Shown: positions 60,612-64,000 of the stretch, piece after piece
How positions within the stretch are numbered: position 1 is the first letter of the stretch
Layout of the letters: the number at the start of each line of letters is the position of its first letter
Assembly: GCF_007991495.1 (NCBI RefSeq)
Contig: NZ_BJYL01000029.1
Location: 1-64,000 of the forward strand
Origin: Sporosarcina luteola
GTDB taxonomy: Bacteria > Bacillota > Bacilli > Bacillales_A > Planococcaceae
Direction: 5' to 3'
Length of the DNA: 64,000 bases
Program-made: the position numbers and the translations under genes
Notes under the pieces: generated by a model
What the model saw: only the letters and a program-made list of their open reading frames with translations
Told to the model about the DNA's origin: nothing
The model's database searches: none

Positions 60612-61769
60612 ATGCATGAAGAACAGAGCGAGTCTTTTGTCGTCTCCCAGGAAGACTGGACGCTTCACCGAAAAGGATACCAGGATCAGAAACGCCATAT
60701 GGATAAAGTGAAAAAGGCGATTCATAGCAATTTACCCGAGTTAATCAGCGAAGAAAGTATTATTATGTCTGATGGCAAAGAAGTTATTAAAATACCGATA
60801 CGTTCGTTGGATGAATATAAAATTCGTTACAATCATGACAAATCGAAGCATGTAGGTCAAGGCAGCGGGGAAAGCAAAGTTGGTGACATTGTTGCAAGTG
60901 ACGGTAAACAAGGGAGTGGCAAAGGCAAACAGGCGGGGGATCAGCCCGGGGAGGATTATTATGAAGCGGAAGTTTCTATTGCGGAGATAGAAGATGCTTT
61001 ATTCAAAGAACTGGAATTGCCGAATCTTGAACAAAAGGAACAAGCCGAAATTACGACTGATGATATTGCTTTCAATGATATCCGAAAGAAAGGGCTCATT
61101 GGAAATATCGATAAGAAGCGCACGATCATCGCAGCGTTCAAAAGAAACGCAATGGAAGGCAACACTGGAATAATGCCGATTTATAATGATGATCTTCGTT
61201 TTAAAACGTGGGATGAGGTTGTGAAACCGCAATCCAGTGCGGTTGTACTCATGATGATGGACACAAGTGCATCAATGGGGACATTTGAGAAGTATATGGC
61301 GAGAAGCTTCTATTTTTGGATGACCAAGTTTTTACGCACGAAATATGAAAAAGTGGAGATTGAATTCATCGCACACCATACAATTGCAAATGTCGTGTCG
61401 GAAACAGATTTCTTCTCTAAAGGAGAGAGCGGAGGCACAATTTGTTCGACTGCGTATGAAAAAGCGCTTGATTTGATTACACGAAAATACAGTCCTTCGC
61501 AATTCAATATATATCCTTTCCATTTCTCTGACGGGGAAAATATGTCATCCGATAACGGGAAATGTTTGTCATTAGTCAATGAATTGATGGAAGTGTCCAA
61601 TATGTTTGGCTACGGGGAAGTGAATGCCCACAGCCGTTATTCGACATTGATGAATACGTATAATAAAATCGAAGACCCGAAATTCCGTCATTATGTATTG
61701 AAGGAAAACCAAGATGTTTACCATGCGTTGAAGAAGTTTTTCCAAAAACGTCAGGAGGCATCTCTATGA
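60612..61769 (+). CDS. yhbH: YhbH/YeaH sporulation-associated protein (DUF444)
   Basis: A 385-aa DUF444 protein with a von Willebrand A-like fold. The metal-site motif is [14 protein letters not shown], preceded by a Gly/Lys/Gln-rich linker ([20 protein letters not shown]). The C-terminal half is conserved ([31 protein letters not shown]). ATG 60612 follows AGGTGA. A weaker sigma-E-like CATATACT lies at about 60577. Partner of prkA in many bacteria (yeaG-yeaH in E. coli). Confidence 0.95.
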   Translation: MHEEQSESFVVSQEDWTLHRKGYQDQKRHMDKVKKAIHSNLPELISEESIIMSDGKEVIKIPIRSLDEYKIRYNHDKSKHVGQGSGESKVGDIVASDGKQGSGKGKQAGDQPGEDYYEAEVSIAEIEDALFKELELPNLEQKEQAEITTDDIAFNDIRKKGLIGNIDKKRTIIAAFKRNAMEGNTGIMPIYNDDLRFKTWDEVVKPQSSAVVLMMMDTSASMGTFEKYMARSFYFWMTKFLRTKYEKVEIEFIAHHTIANVVSETDFFSKGESGGTICSTAYEKALDLITRKYSPSQFNIYPFHFSDGENMSSDNGKCLSLVNELMEVSNMFGYGEVNAHSRYSTLMNTYNKIEDPKFRHYVLKENQDVYHALKKFFQKRQEASL

Positions 61770-63172
61770 CGAGTCACAAATCACTTCAATATGCAGTAGA
61801 GGAAATTACGGAGATCGCGAAAGGATTTGGATTGGATTTTTATCCGATGCGCTATGAAATCTGTCCCGCTGATATCATATATACTTTCGGAGCCTACGGA
61901 ATGCCAACAAGGTTCACCCATTGGAGTTTCGGAAAACAATTTCATAAAATGAAGCTGCAATATGATTTAGGACTTAGCCAGATTTACGAACTGGTGATCA
62001 ATTCAAATCCTTGCTATGCGTTTTTGCTCGAAAGCAACACACTTATCCAAAACAAGTTGATCATTGCACATGTGCTGGCTCACTGTGATTTCTTCAAAAA
62101 CAATGCACGTTTTGCCAATACACGACGTGATATGGTCGAAAGCATGACCGCTACGGCGGAACGGATCGCCAATTATGAAATACTTCATGGGAAAGATGAA
62201 GTGGAACGTTTTTTGGATGCAGTGCTAGCCATCCAGGAACATATCGATCCGTCACTTGTCCGATGGCGGTATGGCAATGAAGAAGTGGAACAGGATGATA
62301 CGGAGCCGTCCACCCGTAAAACTGAATACGATGACTTATGGGGAATCGACCATAAGAAACTACAAACGATGACAGTAGAGACGAAGAGGAAAAGAATTCC
62401 TGCTTCTCCTGAAAAGGATATCCTTCTCTTCATTCTGGAGCACAGTCGGGAATTGGAAGAATGGCAACGGGATATTTTGACGATGATCCGGGAGGAAATG
62501 CTTTATTTCTGGCCGCAAATGGAAACGAAAATTATGAATGAAGGCTGGGCAACTTATTGGCATCAACGGATTATAAGGGAAATGGATTTAACGACAGACG
62601 AAACGATTGAATTCGCCAAGTTAAATGCAAACGTCATCCAACCATCAAAAACATCCATTAATCCGTATTATTTAGGACTTAAAATCTTCGAGGATATTGA
62701 GCATCGCTATAATAACCCTACCGAGGAAATGAAGGAATTAGGCGTGTTGCCCGGTTCCGGCAGGGAAAAAATGTTTGAAGTGAGGGAGATGGATTCCGAT
62801 ATCTCCTTCATCCGCAACTATTTGACGAAAGAGCTCGTACAAAAGGAAGACATGTATGTGTTCGAGAAAAAAGGGAGCTATTACAAGATTTCAGATAAGG
62901 AGTATCGCCATGTGCAAGATCGGTTGATCGCGCAGCGGGTAAATGGAGGTTTCCCGTATATCGTAGTCTATGACGGTGATTACGTTCGAAACGGCGAACT
63001 CTACCTAGTGCATAAATACGAAGAAACCGAGCTCGATGTACCTTATTTGGAAAATGTCCTTCCATACGTCCACCAGCTTTGGGGCCGCATCGTCCATTTG
63101 GAAACATACGTGGATCATAAACAAGTCGTGTTCTCCTATGATGGGAAAAAGGTTCATCGGAGATTTGCTTGA
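61766..63172 (+). CDS. spoVR: SpoVR family protein (stage V sporulation protein R)
   Basis: A 468-aa SpoVR/YcgB protein. Blocks include [53 protein letters not shown] (a possible metal site) and [14 protein letters not shown]. Needed for cortex formation in B. subtilis; the biochemical activity is unknown. ATG 61766 overlaps the yhbH stop (ATGA), so the two are coupled. Its adjacency to prkA-yhbH matches the yeaGH-ycgB association known from proteobacteria. Confidence 0.96.
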   Translation: MTSHKSLQYAVEEITEIAKGFGLDFYPMRYEICPADIIYTFGAYGMPTRFTHWSFGKQFHKMKLQYDLGLSQIYELVINSNPCYAFLLESNTLIQNKLIIAHVLAHCDFFKNNARFANTRRDMVESMTATAERIANYEILHGKDEVERFLDAVLAIQEHIDPSLVRWRYGNEEVEQDDTEPSTRKTEYDDLWGIDHKKLQTMTVETKRKRIPASPEKDILLFILEHSRELEEWQRDILTMIREEMLYFWPQMETKIMNEGWATYWHQRIIREMDLTTDETIEFAKLNANVIQPSKTSINPYYLGLKIFEDIEHRYNNPTEEMKELGVLPGSGREKMFEVREMDSDISFIRNYLTKELVQKEDMYVFEKKGSYYKISDKEYRHVQDRLIAQRVNGGFPYIVVYDGDYVRNGELYLVHKYEETELDVPYLENVLPYVHQLWGRIVHLETYVDHKQVVFSYDGKKVHRRFA

Positions 63173-63181
63173 AAGTAGATT

Positions 63182-63220
63182 AGCCGTCACATCGGTAGTT
63201 TGACGATGTGGCGGCTTTTC
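63182..63220 (+). terminator. Terminator after spoVR
   Basis: AGCCGTCACATCG / CGATGTGGCGGCT stem with a 9-base loop, then TTTTC. Confidence 0.85.
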
Positions 63221-63263
63221 GTCGTGCTGACGGGGGCGAATGTCTAGTTCAAAGGTCACAAAA

Positions 63264-63357
63264 TGACGATAACTTTCTCGAAGTGACCGATAAAGTTGTG
63301 AAATTGACCGATAACTCTCTCAAAGTGACCGATAACTATGTGGCATTGACCGATAAC
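63264..63357. repeat. Five-copy 21-bp tandem array after spoVR
   Basis: TGAC(C)GATAA starts at 63264, 63284, 63305, 63326 and 63347 (steps 20, 21, 21, 21). Between cores CTTTCTCGAAG, AGTTGTGAAAT and CTCTCTCAAAG vary. It fills the gap before the GNAT gene. Confidence 0.88.
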
Positions 63358-63437
63358 TTTTCGAAGCTATGAAAACTCACTGTAAATTTGTATAATTGAT
63401 TCAATTGCTTTATTACCTACTGGAAAGAGGGGTTCAT

Positions 63438-63935
63438 ATGAGGATAAGGGAAGCTGTGCTTGAAGATGCAGATGGAATTGCGCGCGTACATGTAGATAGT
63501 TGGCGCACGACATACAAGGGGATTATCTCGGATTCATACCTTGATGATTTGTCTTACGAGCAACGTGCGGAAAACTGGCGTCGCGGCATTGGACATAACA
63601 TATTATTAATTGCTGAAGATGCAAATGGGAATATCGTCGGCTTTGCAACAGGAGGAAAAGAGCGGACCAGCAACTATGACGTGGACGGAGAGCTATATGC
63701 AATTTATTTATTGCAGGAAGTACAAGGTCAAAGGATTGGAAGTAAATTAATGAAGGCTATTACTGAGTTACTCAAGGAACAGGGATACTCATCCATGCTT
63801 GTTTGGGTACTAGAAGATAACCCCTCAAAAAATTTCTATGAAGCCCACGGCGGGGAGCGTGTAGCGGAAGAGATGATAGAAATTGGCGGTAAGGAGTTTA
63901 AGGAAATTGCATATGCATGGAGCATTCTAGAATAA
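63438..63935 (+). CDS. GNAT acetyltransferase
   Basis: A 165-aa N-acetyltransferase. It opens IREAVLEDADGIARVHVDSWRTTY; the acetyl-CoA loop is EVQGQRIGSKLMKAI, followed by VLEDNPSKNFYEAHGGE. This subgroup is common in Bacillus, with unknown substrates. ATG 63438 follows AAAGAGGGG; the frame to 63396 is not needed. The next gene starts 14 bases later and may be co-transcribed. Confidence 0.9.
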   Translation: MRIREAVLEDADGIARVHVDSWRTTYKGIISDSYLDDLSYEQRAENWRRGIGHNILLIAEDANGNIVGFATGGKERTSNYDVDGELYAIYLLQEVQGQRIGSKLMKAITELLKEQGYSSMLVWVLEDNPSKNFYEAHGGERVAEEMIEIGGKEFKEIAYAWSILE

Positions 63936-63949
63936 AGGGGGCAATAAAA

Positions 63950-64000
63950 ATGATTTTACATAGCAAGGTAGCTGGGGAAGGGGTCCCAATAATTTTCTTG
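63950..64000 (+). CDS. Start of an alpha/beta hydrolase gene (cut by the window end)
   Basis: ATG 63950 behind AAAGGGGGC begins MILHSKVAGEGVPIIFL, which has the (G)EGxPIIFLHG-type opening of alpha/beta hydrolases. Only 17 codons are inside the window, so the call is tentative. Confidence 0.45.
   Translation, partial: MILHSKVAGEGVPIIFL

Noticed and set aside
63264-63357. CRISPR array
   Set aside because: Spacing is too short and the intervals are not unique spacers.
1-64000. tRNA or rRNA genes
   Set aside because: None recognised on either strand by reading; a tRNA search program would be needed to exclude them fully.

Overview
The window looks like chromosome from a low-GC, endospore-forming Firmicute of the Bacillales, most likely Planococcaceae (Sporosarcina or a close relative). 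The evidence is B. subtilis-like gene order (dps/ytkD/ytmA, pckA next to metK, ytoA/ytpA), strong AGGAGG ribosome binding sites with many TTG and GTG starts, SAM and T-box leaders, matches to Zur, CcpN, FapR and ArgR operators, and the sporulation genes prkA, yhbH and spoVR. The genus is an inference from gene content, not from a marker gene.

Layout. 1-366 is a dispersed non-coding repeat. 367-8103 holds a zinc-binding lipoprotein under a Zur box, yidD, dps, a YjfB-like gene, ytkD, ytmA, a divergent large catalase and pckA. 8165-9773 holds a CcpN-like site, the SAM riboswitch and metK. 9838-10130 is a tandem repeat field. 10199-17357 carries ytoA, a ytpA-like hydrolase, a histidine phosphatase, signal peptidase I, a small kinase, a GNAT enzyme, a UvrD-type helicase and a crcB pair. 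17361-19048 is a tyrosine-type T-box and its NhaC-family transporter. 19088-25321 holds a type III PKS operon (bpsAB), yqxD, a PadR/DUF4097 pair, small proteins and a leucyl aminopeptidase.

25428-35253 is an accessory region. It contains a repeat, an IS200/IS605 element with tnpA and an intact tnpB, two beta-lactamase-fold serine hydrolases, a multi-gene DDE-transposase/AAA-ATPase element, a Nudix remnant, and GrpB, GNAT and MazG genes. 35444-44370 returns to core genes: csp, an RNA methylase, a CDF exporter, argH, yndJ/yndH/yndG and fabI. 44470-48716 is argCJBD under ArgR-type boxes. 48850-51702 has an MFS permease, a secreted protein and two small genes.

51892-58249 is a six-gene polyamine operon read leftward (speD-speA-speE-speB-carboxynorspermidine dehydrogenase-nspC). 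It encodes two parallel routes from putrescine to spermidine. Divergent from it, 58575-63172 is a prkA-yhbH-spoVR cluster behind a sigma-E-like promoter. The window ends in a GNAT gene and the first codons of a hydrolase.

The most striking non-coding feature is a set of short tandem arrays with a 20-21 bp period. They lie between genes at 9838, 39856, 51727 and 63264, and each is built from a different unit sequence. Other points worth checking are the dual spermidine operon, a catalase lacking the usual distal asparagine, a ytpA homologue without its serine nucleophile, a probable AUA start in ytkD, and an IS605 element whose TnpB keeps all catalytic residues.
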